Source of the DNA: Marinomonas sp. UCMA 3892
Lineage (GTDB): Bacteria; Pseudomonadota; Gammaproteobacteria; Pseudomonadales; Marinomonadaceae
Length of the DNA stretch: 64,000 nt
NCBI RefSeq assembly: GCF_012726345.1
Contig: NZ_PTXN01000022.1
Location: 645-64,644, forward strand
Reading direction: 5' to 3'
The notes beneath the pieces are model-generated. The model saw only the letters and a list, made by a program, of their open reading frames with translations. It was not told where the DNA came from and did no database searches. Positions 51,370 through 59,706 of this stretch are shown here, one piece after another. Positions within the stretch are counted from its first letter, which is position 1, and each line of letters begins with the position of its first letter. Both the position numbers and the translations under genes were made by a program.

Positions 51370-51744
51370 ATGTCTGGTAGCCTTCCTCATTCTATAGCGC
51401 TTTCAAATCATACTTTCACAAGTACGACGACACCTGGCTACACGACATTTGACTTACGCTCTGATGAAGATACCAACATGGCTGCGCTTAACGCTCGCAA
51501 CGCCAAGGCATCGAGTGATCTTGTTGTCACTATTTCAGAACAAGGCCAAGCATTATCCCAGCGAAATAGAAAAAAATTCGAAGAAATCGAAGCTAGAAAA
51601 AACAACGATGTCTTGTTAGAACTAGAAGAAGAATTCATCGAAGATGATCTTGAACCAACCATTCCCGCATTAACTAAGGAGAACAAAACCAATAGCTATC
51701 AAGAAAAAACACCAACAGGAGACTTTCTCGATCAAATTGTTTAG
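51370..51744 (+). CDS. Small hypothetical protein, function unknown
   Basis: A 124-residue soluble protein from the ATG at 51370. GGTGAT four bases upstream can pair with the end of 16S rRNA; the frame is open to a GTG at 51361. The N-terminal 45 residues are rich in Ser and Thr, and a middle segment (about 65-95) is strongly acidic and helical (FEEIEARKNNDVLLELEEEF). There is no signal peptide, membrane segment or cysteine. It has its own terminator and lies just before the pilin gene. I recognise no family. It could belong to the pilus locus or simply lie beside it. Confidence 0.6.
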   Translation: MSGSLPHSIALSNHTFTSTTTPGYTTFDLRSDEDTNMAALNARNAKASSDLVVTISEQGQALSQRNRKKFEEIEARKNNDVLLELEEEFIEDDLEPTIPALTKENKTNSYQEKTPTGDFLDQIV

Positions 51745-51749
51745 TCTAT

Positions 51750-51774
51750 AAAAACTCAATTAGTTGAGTTTTTC
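51750..51774 (+). terminator. Terminator after the small hypothetical gene
   Basis: A 10-bp stem AAAAACTCAA / TTGAGTTTTT with loop TTAG, running into T residues. It begins 5 bases after the stop and separates this gene from the pilin operon. Confidence 0.8.
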
Positions 51775-51815
51775 GGCAGGATGCCAATGACTACAGAATC
51801 TTCAAGGAGTGAAGA

Positions 51816-52268
51816 ATGTTATTTTCTCGTCTATCCACACGTGGTTTTACACTATTAGAGTTAATGGTTGTTATTGCCATTATTTCTATAATAGCCAGCC
51901 TTTCAGCCCCCACATTTACTCGTCAAATTGCTAAAGCAAAGCTAATAGAAGTACAAAACCTTGCTACTCAACATCAATCTCTGGTTGAAGAATTTATTCT
52001 TTTACATGGGGCCTTTCCTAGCGAAGCAGAGTTCAATCTCATAAAACAATCCTTAACAGAAGGTTCAATTACCAAATCCATTTCCGTAGACAGCCAAAAC
52101 AAGGGTATGGGGAACATTGTTATCACACTAAATGACAGTACCGGCATAACTGAAAACCAATATCTAAAATACTCTCGCGGAGCCGATAGAAATTGGAAAT
52201 GTCTCTCGGATTTAGAAAGCAACATTCTTCCACTTCAATGTGACAGTGCGACTGGAGCAGACGAATGA
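51816..52268 (+). CDS. Type IV major pilin-like prepilin
   Basis: A 150-residue class IVa prepilin. The short leader ends at Gly10, the mature protein begins with Phe11 and has Glu at +5 (GFTLLELMVVIAIISIIASL). The first 25 mature residues form the hydrophobic assembly helix. Cys129 and Cys142 near the C-terminus (WKC...LPLQC) can form the D-loop disulfide of pilins. It is processed by the peptidase encoded at 54267. AAGGAG precedes the ATG. Its last bases overlap the start of the ATPase gene (ATGA), so the four pilus genes form one operon. Major pilin versus minor pilin cannot be settled, but position favours PilA. Confidence 0.87.
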   Translation: MLFSRLSTRGFTLLELMVVIAIISIIASLSAPTFTRQIAKAKLIEVQNLATQHQSLVEEFILLHGAFPSEAEFNLIKQSLTEGSITKSISVDSQNKGMGNIVITLNDSTGITENQYLKYSRGADRNWKCLSDLESNILPLQCDSATGADE

Positions 52269-53215
52269 CTTTAGAAGAAATAATATCTAACGCCGTGAGT
52301 AATCATGCAACCGATATTCACATAGAACATTCAAATATTGGCATTCAAATTTATCAACGCTGCTATGGATCACTTCATAAAGTAGCCAATCTAGCTCAAG
52401 GAACAAGCTTAATTAACCGCATAAAAATGCGCGCTAATTTAGACTTATCAGAAACAAGGCGAACACAAGAAGGTCAATTTCTCTTTGAGGAAAGAAGTCG
52501 AAGCACCTTTATTCGGGTCAGTATTATTGCCACGGTTAAAGGCGAAAAAGTAGCTTTGCGCCTACTCCCTGAAAAAAACCGTTTAGAGCTTGAAAATATC
52601 GGCATACAGACATCTTTACTTACCAGCCTAAGCACTATCTTAAATAGCTCTAGTGGTTTAATTTTAGTCTGTGGCGCAACAGGTGCTGGTAAAAGCACAA
52701 CCCTCTATTCGTGCCTTGATACCTTAAACACAGGAAAGAAGACTATTTTTACGATAGAAGACCCTGTCGAATATGAAATTCCGGGCTTATTTCAATGTGA
52801 GCCCAATCCAGCTATCGGTTTAGACTCTGCCGCTCTTTTGAAATCCTTCTTAAGACAAGATCCGGATGTGATTATGGTCGGAGAAGTGCGTGATGCCGTT
52901 ACTGCCAATCTAGCAGTAAATGCGGCATTGACCGGACACCTCGTACTAGCTACATTGCATACAAACTCTGCACTCGACGCCATGCACCGCTGCCATGGTT
53001 GGCAAGTTGATTTTTTCTCTTTAGTGAGTTCATTAAAACTTATTATCCATCAATCCATGCTCTACAAAGCGTCTTCACAACAACCAATGTTCAACGGTTT
53101 AAGGCCCTTGTGGAATGAATTGCTACCGAAAGATTATGACACACTTATTTCATCCCCGTCCCTATGGGAGGCTTTTCCCTATCTGAGTGGTGAGGTGCAA
53201 AATGCCTTGGTATAA
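52265..53215 (+). CDS. Compact PilB/GspE-type pilus assembly ATPase
   Basis: A 316-residue hexameric secretion ATPase of the GspE/PilB family. Present: the N2-domain end HATDIHIEHSN (14-24), Walker A GATGAGKST (137-145), Asp box IFTIEDPVEY (161-170), Walker B DVIMVGEVRD (201-210) and His box GHLVLATLHTN (224-234). Usual PilB is about 560-570 residues. This one lacks the roughly 200-residue N-terminal domain and has no CxxC...CxxC zinc motif in the C-terminal part. The reading frame begins in an ATGA overlap with the pilin gene, so truncation by error is unlikely. Position between pilin and pilC fits PilB; the size recalls PilT. It should power pilus extension, though a short ATPase may rely on other partners. 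Confidence 0.85.
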   Translation: MTLEEIISNAVSNHATDIHIEHSNIGIQIYQRCYGSLHKVANLAQGTSLINRIKMRANLDLSETRRTQEGQFLFEERSRSTFIRVSIIATVKGEKVALRLLPEKNRLELENIGIQTSLLTSLSTILNSSSGLILVCGATGAGKSTTLYSCLDTLNTGKKTIFTIEDPVEYEIPGLFQCEPNPAIGLDSAALLKSFLRQDPDVIMVGEVRDAVTANLAVNAALTGHLVLATLHTNSALDAMHRCHGWQVDFFSLVSSLKLIIHQSMLYKASSQQPMFNGLRPLWNELLPKDYDTLISSPSLWEAFPYLSGEVQNALV

Positions 53216-54266
53216 AATTCAGCACCTAAATGGAGAGGTGGATTACCGACACGAATTATCCGAAAGCAACGTTGTCTTTGATTATATACGCCGCGGATAT
53301 TGGCAAATATCAATCTCAGAGTGGAACCCCAAAAAGCTAGATTACAAGTCACTGCAAATTTTTTATGAAGAGATACAGAGCGCTCTACACTCTGGGCTTC
53401 AATTAAATCAAGCGATTTCACATTTTGCTCTTTCATCAACTCACCCCCAAATCGCAAATACAAGTAAAGCGATATTAAGCGAGCTAGAAAATGGTACAAC
53501 TTTCAACGAAGCATTAAGCAAACTGACACAAGCCTCCGCTATACCATACTGCCAACTCCTCAATTCACAAGGCTCAAGAGAAGACTGTGAAAAAAGCATC
53601 GCCGTGTCGATTATCCAGCTTAAATCCTTACTCGATTGGTCTCAACGCTTATTAAAATCCATTATTTATCCCTTTAGTATTATTCAGATTGCTCTGATTA
53701 TTCTTATCGCGAACAGAGCAATACAGCAAAAAATAGGAGAGAGCTATTTTTTGGAATTAGCCAGTAATGTGAGCATTTATCTCGTCTGTAGTGCCATTCA
53801 ATTCATCGTCATACGGAGCCTATATAAAGGTCACGCTTGTTACTGGCTTGAAAAATACAGTGGCAATTTTCGGCTAACCAAACTCTTTTCGTTGTTAAGC
53901 ACAACAAGAAAAACCGGCATAACTTTGCAGCAGGCCTTGATGAGCATGCCCGAGTACTTCCAATATACGCTCATAAAAGAAGAGATTTACCAAGTCTATT
54001 ATACTCTTCGTCTCGGTAAAAATTATGCTGCCTGCTTTCCTGCTCATTGGTTTTCTAATGAATCGTCTATTGCGCTTCATTCAGCAGAACAAGATGGTGA
54101 CATAGAGAGAGCACTTATTCTTGCAACAAAAGAGCACGAAAAACGTTGGCAAAAAAGTATATCCCTACTTGAAAAATTGATCCCCGCAGTTTGCCTCTTG
54201 ATCGCTGGAGGGTTTGTCGCCTCAGCATTGATCGCCTTATACGCACCACTTATTGAGATGTCATAA
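53202..54266 (+). CDS. PilC/GspF-type inner membrane platform protein
   Basis: A 354-residue platform protein (usual length about 400) with two GspF repeats: about 52-170 (LQIFYEEIQSALHSGLQLNQAISHF) and about 230-340 (FSLLSTTRKTGITLQQALM). Three hydrophobic segments lie near 155-175, 185-205 and 325-350. It sits in the inner membrane and links the ATPase to the growing pilus. The start ATG at 53202 lies inside the ATPase gene end and has GGTGAGG upstream. The longer frame from 53187 is less likely. It is directly followed by the peptidase gene (TAAATG). Confidence 0.85.
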   Translation: MPWYKIQHLNGEVDYRHELSESNVVFDYIRRGYWQISISEWNPKKLDYKSLQIFYEEIQSALHSGLQLNQAISHFALSSTHPQIANTSKAILSELENGTTFNEALSKLTQASAIPYCQLLNSQGSREDCEKSIAVSIIQLKSLLDWSQRLLKSIIYPFSIIQIALIILIANRAIQQKIGESYFLELASNVSIYLVCSAIQFIVIRSLYKGHACYWLEKYSGNFRLTKLFSLLSTTRKTGITLQQALMSMPEYFQYTLIKEEIYQVYYTLRLGKNYAACFPAHWFSNESSIALHSAEQDGDIERALILATKEHEKRWQKSISLLEKLIPAVCLLIAGGFVASALIALYAPLIEMS

Positions 54267-55052
54267 ATGAATCTGATAACAATAAACTGGGTTTTATATC
54301 TATCAGTTGTCCTGAGCATGGGCAGTTATGCTGCAGCATTTACAGCTAGGTGGCCGATTAAAAACATTTATTTATGGGAAAAAGAAGCGCACGCATTACT
54401 TTTACTTCCCTTTAACAAACAGCCGCCAAATAAAATAAGTGTTAAGCGCTCTCACTGTTTCCAATGTCATCATCCTCTGACATGGCAAGATCTTATTCCT
54501 CTATTAAGTTACTTACTACTTAAAGGGAAATGCCGTTATTGCAAAGCCGCCATTTCATATCGCTATCCCTCAGTCGAATTTCTTCATCTTGCTTTCTGCC
54601 TCCCCTTGCCTTGGATATTTAGCGATATATATCAACTTGCACTACACACACTTTTGATTAGCGCTTTGTTAACAGCAACAGTAATTGACCTAGAATATCA
54701 ATTAATACCGGATGAATGCAGCATCATTGCATTAGCTTGTGCGCTGCTAATTAATCTATCAAACAATACCTTAGAAACCAGCGTTTTAGGTATGATAGTT
54801 GGTTATGGACTTATTTATACGCTGCGCTGGTTTTATTTAACATTCAAAGGTCAAGAAGGTATAGGATTAGGTGACGCAAAAATTATTGCAGTGCTCGGTG
54901 CATGGTTAGGACTTTTAGGCTTACCCCCCTTGTTACTTTGTGCAAGTTTAAGCGGAATCCTATACACTGTATTAACCAATAGAAGTGGAGCTAAGTACAT
55001 GGCATTTGGTCCATTTTTAATATTTTCAGCCATGTTGGTGTTTTATTTTTAG
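54267..55052 (+). CDS. pilD: Type IV prepilin peptidase / N-methyltransferase PilD
   Basis: A 261-residue bifunctional membrane enzyme that cleaves prepilins after glycine and methylates the new N-terminus. It has the cytoplasmic four-cysteine zinc domain (Cys64, Cys67, Cys89, Cys92), about seven or eight hydrophobic segments, and the aspartyl protease motifs VIDLEYQLIPD (139-149) and GIGLGDAKI (198-206). Slightly shorter than PilD of Pseudomonas (about 290). The ATG follows the pilC stop with no gap. coaE starts 3 bases after its stop, a conserved gammaproteobacterial order. Confidence 0.92.
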   Translation: MNLITINWVLYLSVVLSMGSYAAAFTARWPIKNIYLWEKEAHALLLLPFNKQPPNKISVKRSHCFQCHHPLTWQDLIPLLSYLLLKGKCRYCKAAISYRYPSVEFLHLAFCLPLPWIFSDIYQLALHTLLISALLTATVIDLEYQLIPDECSIIALACALLINLSNNTLETSVLGMIVGYGLIYTLRWFYLTFKGQEGIGLGDAKIIAVLGAWLGLLGLPPLLLCASLSGILYTVLTNRSGAKYMAFGPFLIFSAMLVFYF

Positions 55053-55055
55053 CCT

Positions 55056-55667
55056 ATGACAACCCATCCCCCTACAATAATCGGTCTTGCTGGCGGCATT
55101 GGCTCCGGTAAAAGCACAATAACAAAATATTTCAATGATATGGGCATTCAAAGTGTTGATGCTGATGATGTCGCAAGACTTGTTGTTGCGCCGGGATCAG
55201 ATTGTTTAAATAAAATCCATCAGCGCTACGGTGACAATATATTGTTAAATGACGGCACTTTAAACCGTAAATCCCTACGTGATATTATTTTTGATAACCC
55301 CGAAGAAAGAATCTGGCTTGAAGCACTAACACACCCAGCAATTCGAGAAGAGATATCAGCTAAGCTGCATGCAATTACCTCATCGTACGCCTTGCTTGTC
55401 CATCCGCTACTATTTGAAACAAAACAAGATGCTATATGTAAATTAGTCATAGCAATCGATGTACCTGAAAATATACAACTTCAACGGGTCATGAGCAGAG
55501 ACAATATAAGTAGAGAAAGCGCAGAAAAAATCATGGCAGCACAATTAAGCAATAGCGAACGTCTTGAGAGAGCGGATCTAGTCTTGGAAAATTCTGGTAA
55601 TATTGCTGAAATGAATGCTAAAGTCTTAAAATTACACAAAAAAATTTTAGAGTCACAATCATGTTGA
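55056..55667 (+). CDS. coaE: Dephospho-CoA kinase CoaE
   Basis: A 203-residue P-loop kinase performing the last step of coenzyme A synthesis. The Walker A loop GGIGSGKST is at residues 11-19, VDADDVARLVVAPGS is near 34, and the lid and C-terminal helix MSRDNISRESAEKIMAAQLSNSERLERADLVLENSG are intact. Length agrees with E. coli CoaE (206). It overlaps yacG by 7 bases. Confidence 0.95.
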   Translation: MTTHPPTIIGLAGGIGSGKSTITKYFNDMGIQSVDADDVARLVVAPGSDCLNKIHQRYGDNILLNDGTLNRKSLRDIIFDNPEERIWLEALTHPAIREEISAKLHAITSSYALLVHPLLFETKQDAICKLVIAIDVPENIQLQRVMSRDNISRESAEKIMAAQLSNSERLERADLVLENSGNIAEMNAKVLKLHKKILESQSC

Positions 55668-55885
55668 ATAATAATACTGCAACCTTGGTTGCCTGCCCTA
55701 CCTGCCAAAAAAAATCGCCCTGGTCCAAAGAAAATCCAGACCGCCCTTTTTGCAGCCCTAGATGCAAGCTGATTGACTTGGGAGCATGGGCAAGTGAATC
55801 CTACGCTATTCCACAGCAAACCTCAGAAGAGGATGAAATTTTTTCAGAAGATCTCGTGACTGACCCAAATAAATCTTTTTTATAA
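55661..55885 (+). CDS. yacG: DNA gyrase inhibitor YacG (zinc-binding)
   Basis: A 74-residue protein with the YacG zinc ribbon: CPTC (about 13-16) and CSPRC with its second cysteine four residues on (Cys32 and Cys36), within RPFCSPRCKLIDLGAWASESYAIP. In E. coli YacG binds GyrB and inhibits gyrase. The acidic C-terminal tail is typical. The start lies within the end of coaE, so translation is coupled. Confidence 0.93.
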   Translation: MLNNNTATLVACPTCQKKSPWSKENPDRPFCSPRCKLIDLGAWASESYAIPQQTSEEDEIFSEDLVTDPNKSFL

Positions 55886-55911
55886 TTGCTAGACACGGAA
55901 TGTAATTATTT

Positions 55912-57123
55912 ATGGCACAACAAGACTTTTCAAAGAAAAAAGCGCTTCTCATAGAGGATATGGCCGAAGCCAGAATTATGCAGCGAAAAATGCTGACAGA
56001 TTTTGGCTTTACGTCTATCGACATTGCTATGAAAGCTGAAACTGCCATTGAACTTCTAAGAAATAAATCCTTTGATGTCATTTTGTCCGATTACAATCTC
56101 GGCAATGGCAAGGATGGACAGCAATTATTAGAAGAAGTAAGACATTCTAAACTCATTCCGAATACCGCTACTTATTTGATGGTAACAGCGGAAACATCCA
56201 TTGAAATGGTAATGGGGGCTATTGAATATCAACCAGATGGCTACATTACAAAGCCCTTTTCTCAGGCTGTTTTGCAAAGACGGCTCAGCAAACTATTAGA
56301 AACAAAAGAAAGGCTTTACAAAGTAAACGTCGCACTTGATGCAAACAACTTTGAAGAAGCCATTATTGCAGCTAAACAAGTGATGGAGAAATACCCGTCT
56401 CTAATAGGCAAATGCGAAAGAATAATAGGCGAGAGCCTATTAGAAATTAAAGAATACAAAAAAGCACTATCACTATTCAAGAAAACCCTAAAAAGCAGGA
56501 AAATGCCTTGGGCATTATTTGGCAAAGCAAAGTCCTATTTTTTGATGGGTGAGCTAGACAAAGCAGAACAAAACTTTAGACAATTGATGCTTGATAATCG
56601 CTTTTTTGTTAGTGCTTACGATTGGCTTGCTAAAATTCAAGTCATTCAAGGAAAGTGTGAAGAAGCCCAAGCAACATTAATTGAAGCTATCGGTCGATCG
56701 CCTAAAAATATCTTACGTCAGATGGAGTTAGGAAATATTAGCCTATCTCTCAACGATAGTACGACTGCAGAAATGTCATTTAGAAGAGCTGTATTTTTAG
56801 CCAAATACTCCTGTTACAACACAGCTGATGTTTATTTAAAACATTTAGAATCTCTTGCTAGAATATCGGACAGTGGTCCTCTGTTACCGCGTCAAAAAGA
56901 TAACTTCAATAGCACGCTTAAAAAAGTACACGAATCTTTTTTTGATGACCAAAACAATAAAGCAAAAGCCTATAGCTACGAAATAGACATTTATCTAGCA
57001 GATAACGATATATCAACTGCCAAGCAAATTTTTGAAGCTTGGCTTAGTGAAGTAAAATCCGGTAGCGCAATCGCTCCAACCCAACAGCAAAGTTCCGTCT
57101 ACGCAAAATCTTTTGGAAGCTAG
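55912..57123 (+). CDS. Response regulator with TPR output (REC-TPR)
   Basis: A 403-residue cytoplasmic protein. The receiver domain (about 9-130) has the acidic pair Glu15/Asp16, phosphoacceptor Asp60 (VILSDYNLG), Thr92 in MVTAE and Lys114 (YITKPF). A helical region with tetratricopeptide-like repeats covers about 135-390 (AIIAAKQVMEKYPSLIGKCER, KKALSLFKKTLKSRKMPWALFGKAKSYFLMGELDKAEQNF). There is no DNA-binding or enzymatic output, so phosphorylation probably changes a protein-protein contact. Vibrio VieB is a known receiver protein of broadly similar layout. The next gene, 2 bases away, encodes a soluble kinase-like ATPase, its likely partner. Confidence 0.83.
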   Translation: MAQQDFSKKKALLIEDMAEARIMQRKMLTDFGFTSIDIAMKAETAIELLRNKSFDVILSDYNLGNGKDGQQLLEEVRHSKLIPNTATYLMVTAETSIEMVMGAIEYQPDGYITKPFSQAVLQRRLSKLLETKERLYKVNVALDANNFEEAIIAAKQVMEKYPSLIGKCERIIGESLLEIKEYKKALSLFKKTLKSRKMPWALFGKAKSYFLMGELDKAEQNFRQLMLDNRFFVSAYDWLAKIQVIQGKCEEAQATLIEAIGRSPKNILRQMELGNISLSLNDSTTAEMSFRRAVFLAKYSCYNTADVYLKHLESLARISDSGPLLPRQKDNFNSTLKKVHESFFDDQNNKAKAYSYEIDIYLADNDISTAKQIFEAWLSEVKSGSAIAPTQQQSSVYAKSFGS

Positions 57124-57125
57124 AG

Positions 57126-57809
57126 ATGAAAAAAATCGATATCAGCACTATTTTGGCCAGTGCGATTCATGAAAGCAAAAACCAGGTAGGAACTTTATTA
57201 TACCAATTGCAAAGCCTTAAAGACGCAATGGGAAGCAAGGATTCTAATCAAAAAAAAATTATCCAAATTGAAGAGTCCCTCAAAAAACTCAATGATGAAT
57301 GGGTGGAGTATTTATACTTGTATAGACTAGCATCTGACGGCTATGACCTACATGTAGATACTTTTTTACTTGATGAGTTTTTGGATGACCAGGTTTTTGC
57401 TCTACAGCCATCCGCTATTGCAAAGAGTTTAGAGCTAGAATACAGTTGCGATACAAATCTAACGGGCATTTTTGACGAGCGCCTAATGACGGCAGTGGTC
57501 AGCACTGCAGTTTACAACGCACTGCGGTTTGCAAAATCAAAAATTCTGATCAGTGCAAAACAGGAAAATAATTTTCTCATTATAGCAATTGAAGATGATG
57601 GTGAAGGCTTCAAACAGGCTGATACCGATGAACAGCCTGAAGAGTTTCTTGAAGGTAATACAGGTTTAGGCTTATATTTCGCCGAATTATCGGCCACAGC
57701 TCATGTTGTGAATGACGTTCGAGGCTTTATAAAAAAAGAATCATCTCAAAACCTAGGTGGTGCAAGTTTAACTGTATGTTTACCTCAGCCTGCTGATGAA
57801 GAGTTTTAA
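57126..57809 (+). CDS. Soluble histidine kinase-like protein (HisKA-like plus HATPase)
   Basis: A 227-residue protein without membrane segment or sensor domain. A short N-terminal helical pair contains a candidate phosphoacceptor His15 in ASAIHESKNQVGTL, similar to the HExxN pattern of kinases. The HATPase_c part (about 105-222) has N box TAVYNALRFAKS, G1 EDDGEGF and G2 GNTGLGLYFAE. It may phosphorylate or dephosphorylate the REC-TPR protein encoded just upstream. The operon with no input domain suggests that the signal comes through another bound protein. Neighbouring pilus genes hint at a surface process, but this is only positional. Confidence 0.8.
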   Translation: MKKIDISTILASAIHESKNQVGTLLYQLQSLKDAMGSKDSNQKKIIQIEESLKKLNDEWVEYLYLYRLASDGYDLHVDTFLLDEFLDDQVFALQPSAIAKSLELEYSCDTNLTGIFDERLMTAVVSTAVYNALRFAKSKILISAKQENNFLIIAIEDDGEGFKQADTDEQPEEFLEGNTGLGLYFAELSATAHVVNDVRGFIKKESSQNLGGASLTVCLPQPADEEF

Positions 57810-57825
57810 CCCCCTACTCTCCCAG

Positions 57826-58449
57826 TCATGAGTTAAGTTTTTTCAGAAACTCTGTTAACAAAATCCCTGCGTTTTCTATGTGCTGCCTCAGAAAAATGAG
57901 CGCAGCATTTTTATCTTTTGATTCAATAAGTAAAAGTAGCTCTTCATGCTGATCCTGACTTCTTACCTTATATCCTAATGGGCCGTACTGAAAGCCAAGA
58001 TAACGCACAGCTTGCTTATTAAGACCTTCAACCACGCGCTGTAATGTCGGGCGCTCAGCAGCTCTATACAGTGTGTGGTGAAATAACCAATTAAGTTCTC
58101 CTTTATAGACTAGTGTTAAATTTTCTTTATTTAATTCCGCTAAGAAATACCTCGCCTTTATTAGGTCTTCCTTACTGATATAATCAAATGCCATACTAAA
58201 CAACAAACATTCCAATTCAGCTCGCATTAAATAAAGATCTTCTGCTTCCGTCCAATTCAAATCAGGAATCATCACACCTGCTTTCCCATTTGGAACAAGC
58301 CAACCTTCGGACTTTAATGATGACAACGCATCCCTAATAGGAATTCTACTGACACCATATCGAGCCGAAAGGATCGCTTGCCGAAGGGGGACGCCTCTCG
58401 GCAACTGATTTTTCAAGATATCTTCTTTGATACTTTGACTAACATCCAT
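57826..58449 (-). CDS. GntR-family transcriptional regulator (FCD type)
   Basis: A 207-residue regulator with an N-terminal winged helix (about 5-65, LRQAILSARYGVSRIPIRDALSSLKSEGWLV) and an all-helical FCD ligand domain (about 72-200). Candidate metal-binding histidines are in LFHHTLYRAAERP and DQHEELLLLI and in LRQHIENA. FCD regulators often sense organic acids. It lies 11 bases downstream of the benE-like gene on the same strand, so it probably controls that operon. The ligand is unknown; an aromatic or carboxylic acid is a reasonable guess. Confidence 0.85.
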   Translation of the reverse strand: MDVSQSIKEDILKNQLPRGVPLRQAILSARYGVSRIPIRDALSSLKSEGWLVPNGKAGVMIPDLNWTEAEDLYLMRAELECLLFSMAFDYISKEDLIKARYFLAELNKENLTLVYKGELNWLFHHTLYRAAERPTLQRVVEGLNKQAVRYLGFQYGPLGYKVRSQDQHEELLLLIESKDKNAALIFLRQHIENAGILLTEFLKKLNS

Positions 58450-58460
58450 TAAAAAACCTT

Positions 58461-59633
58461 TTATTTGAGCCTAATATTAGATATCAGCAAACAAATCACA
58501 CCGAATAAAATCCCCCAAAAGGCTGACGCGATACCACCAAACGAGATGCCTGAGACGGTTACTAAAAAGGTAACTAATGCAGCCTCTCGATTAGAGTCAT
58601 CAGCCATCGCATTTTTCAAATTCATGCCGATGGTTCCTAACAAGGCAATACCCGCTAACGCTGCAATCATGGTTGCAGGAAAAATCGAAAATAGAGCAAC
58701 CACAGAGGTACCTGCTAAACCAGCAAGCCCATAAAACACACCAGCAGACAGGCCCGCAATATAACGTCGCTTAGGATCTTTATGGCATTCATCACCTGAA
58801 CAAATTGCAGCAGTGATCGCCGCCAAATTAAAAGCAAATCCACCTAATGGCGCCAGCACAATAGAGGTAAACCCTGTCCAGCTAATTAAAGGAGAAACAG
58901 GTGTTTGATAACCACTGCTACGCATCACGGCAACACCAGGAATATTCTGAGACGTCATTGTCACAATATATAAAGGAATCCCAATACCGATCAATGCACC
59001 AATATTCCATTCAGGCCAAACCCATACAAACGCCCCAAGTGAAAAAGGAACTTCAGACATTAACTGCCCGTCAGACCTCGCAAGCACAAACGCGACACCT
59101 GCAACCAATACAAACAACACAGCATATCTAGGAACAAAGCGCTTACTCACTAAATAAGTAATCAACATAATTCCCACAAGAAAAACATCACTTATCATGG
59201 AGTCAAAAATAGAAAGACCAAACTTGAAAAGCACACCTGCTAACATGGCACAGGCTAGAGGCAAAGGAACTAAGCGCATGACCTTATCAAATAAGCCAGA
59301 TACACCCGTTAACAGAGTTATTATGCCCGCAAAAACAAACACACCAATAGCTTCAGCGTAACTAATTGTTCCTAAGCTTGTTGCTAACAGTGCTGCACCG
59401 GGCGTTGACCAAGCTGTAATAACTGGCGATCGATACCATAAAGAAAGGAAAAAGCAAGTAGCCCCCATACCAAAGCCCAGCGCCATAATCCAAGACACAA
59501 TGGTATTAGAGTCGGCACCAGCGGCTTGAGCCGCCTGAAAGACAATTGCAACAGAACTTGCAAAACCGATTAGCACGGCCACAAAACCTGCGACCAGCGC
59601 ACTTAAGCTAACATCATGTAATATCCTGAGCAC
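58461..59633 (-). CDS. BenE-family benzoate:H+ symporter-like transporter
   Basis: A 390-residue inner-membrane carrier with about 11-12 hydrophobic segments. It matches the BenE family in length (about 390-400) and motifs, including VFQAAQAAGADSNTIVSWIMALGFGMG near residue 31, SPVITAWSTPGAALLATS near 69, and PLGGFAFNLAAITAAICSGDECHKDPKRRYIAG near 262. Its start is GTG with AGGG upstream. Benzoate is the substrate of the founding member, but no benzoate catabolic genes lie nearby, so another aromatic or related acid is possible. It is followed by a GntR regulator gene. Confidence 0.83.
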   Translation of the reverse strand: MLRILHDVSLSALVAGFVAVLIGFASSVAIVFQAAQAAGADSNTIVSWIMALGFGMGATCFFLSLWYRSPVITAWSTPGAALLATSLGTISYAEAIGVFVFAGIITLLTGVSGLFDKVMRLVPLPLACAMLAGVLFKFGLSIFDSMISDVFLVGIMLITYLVSKRFVPRYAVLFVLVAGVAFVLARSDGQLMSEVPFSLGAFVWVWPEWNIGALIGIGIPLYIVTMTSQNIPGVAVMRSSGYQTPVSPLISWTGFTSIVLAPLGGFAFNLAAITAAICSGDECHKDPKRRYIAGLSAGVFYGLAGLAGTSVVALFSIFPATMIAALAGIALLGTIGMNLKNAMADDSNREAALVTFLVTVSGISFGGIASAFWGILFGVICLLISNIRLK

Positions 59634-59706
59634 AACCCTATCACCTGTATGGTTTAAAAAGAGTACTCACTATATTGCATAAAAACTATTTTTGTATACA
59701 TTTTTA

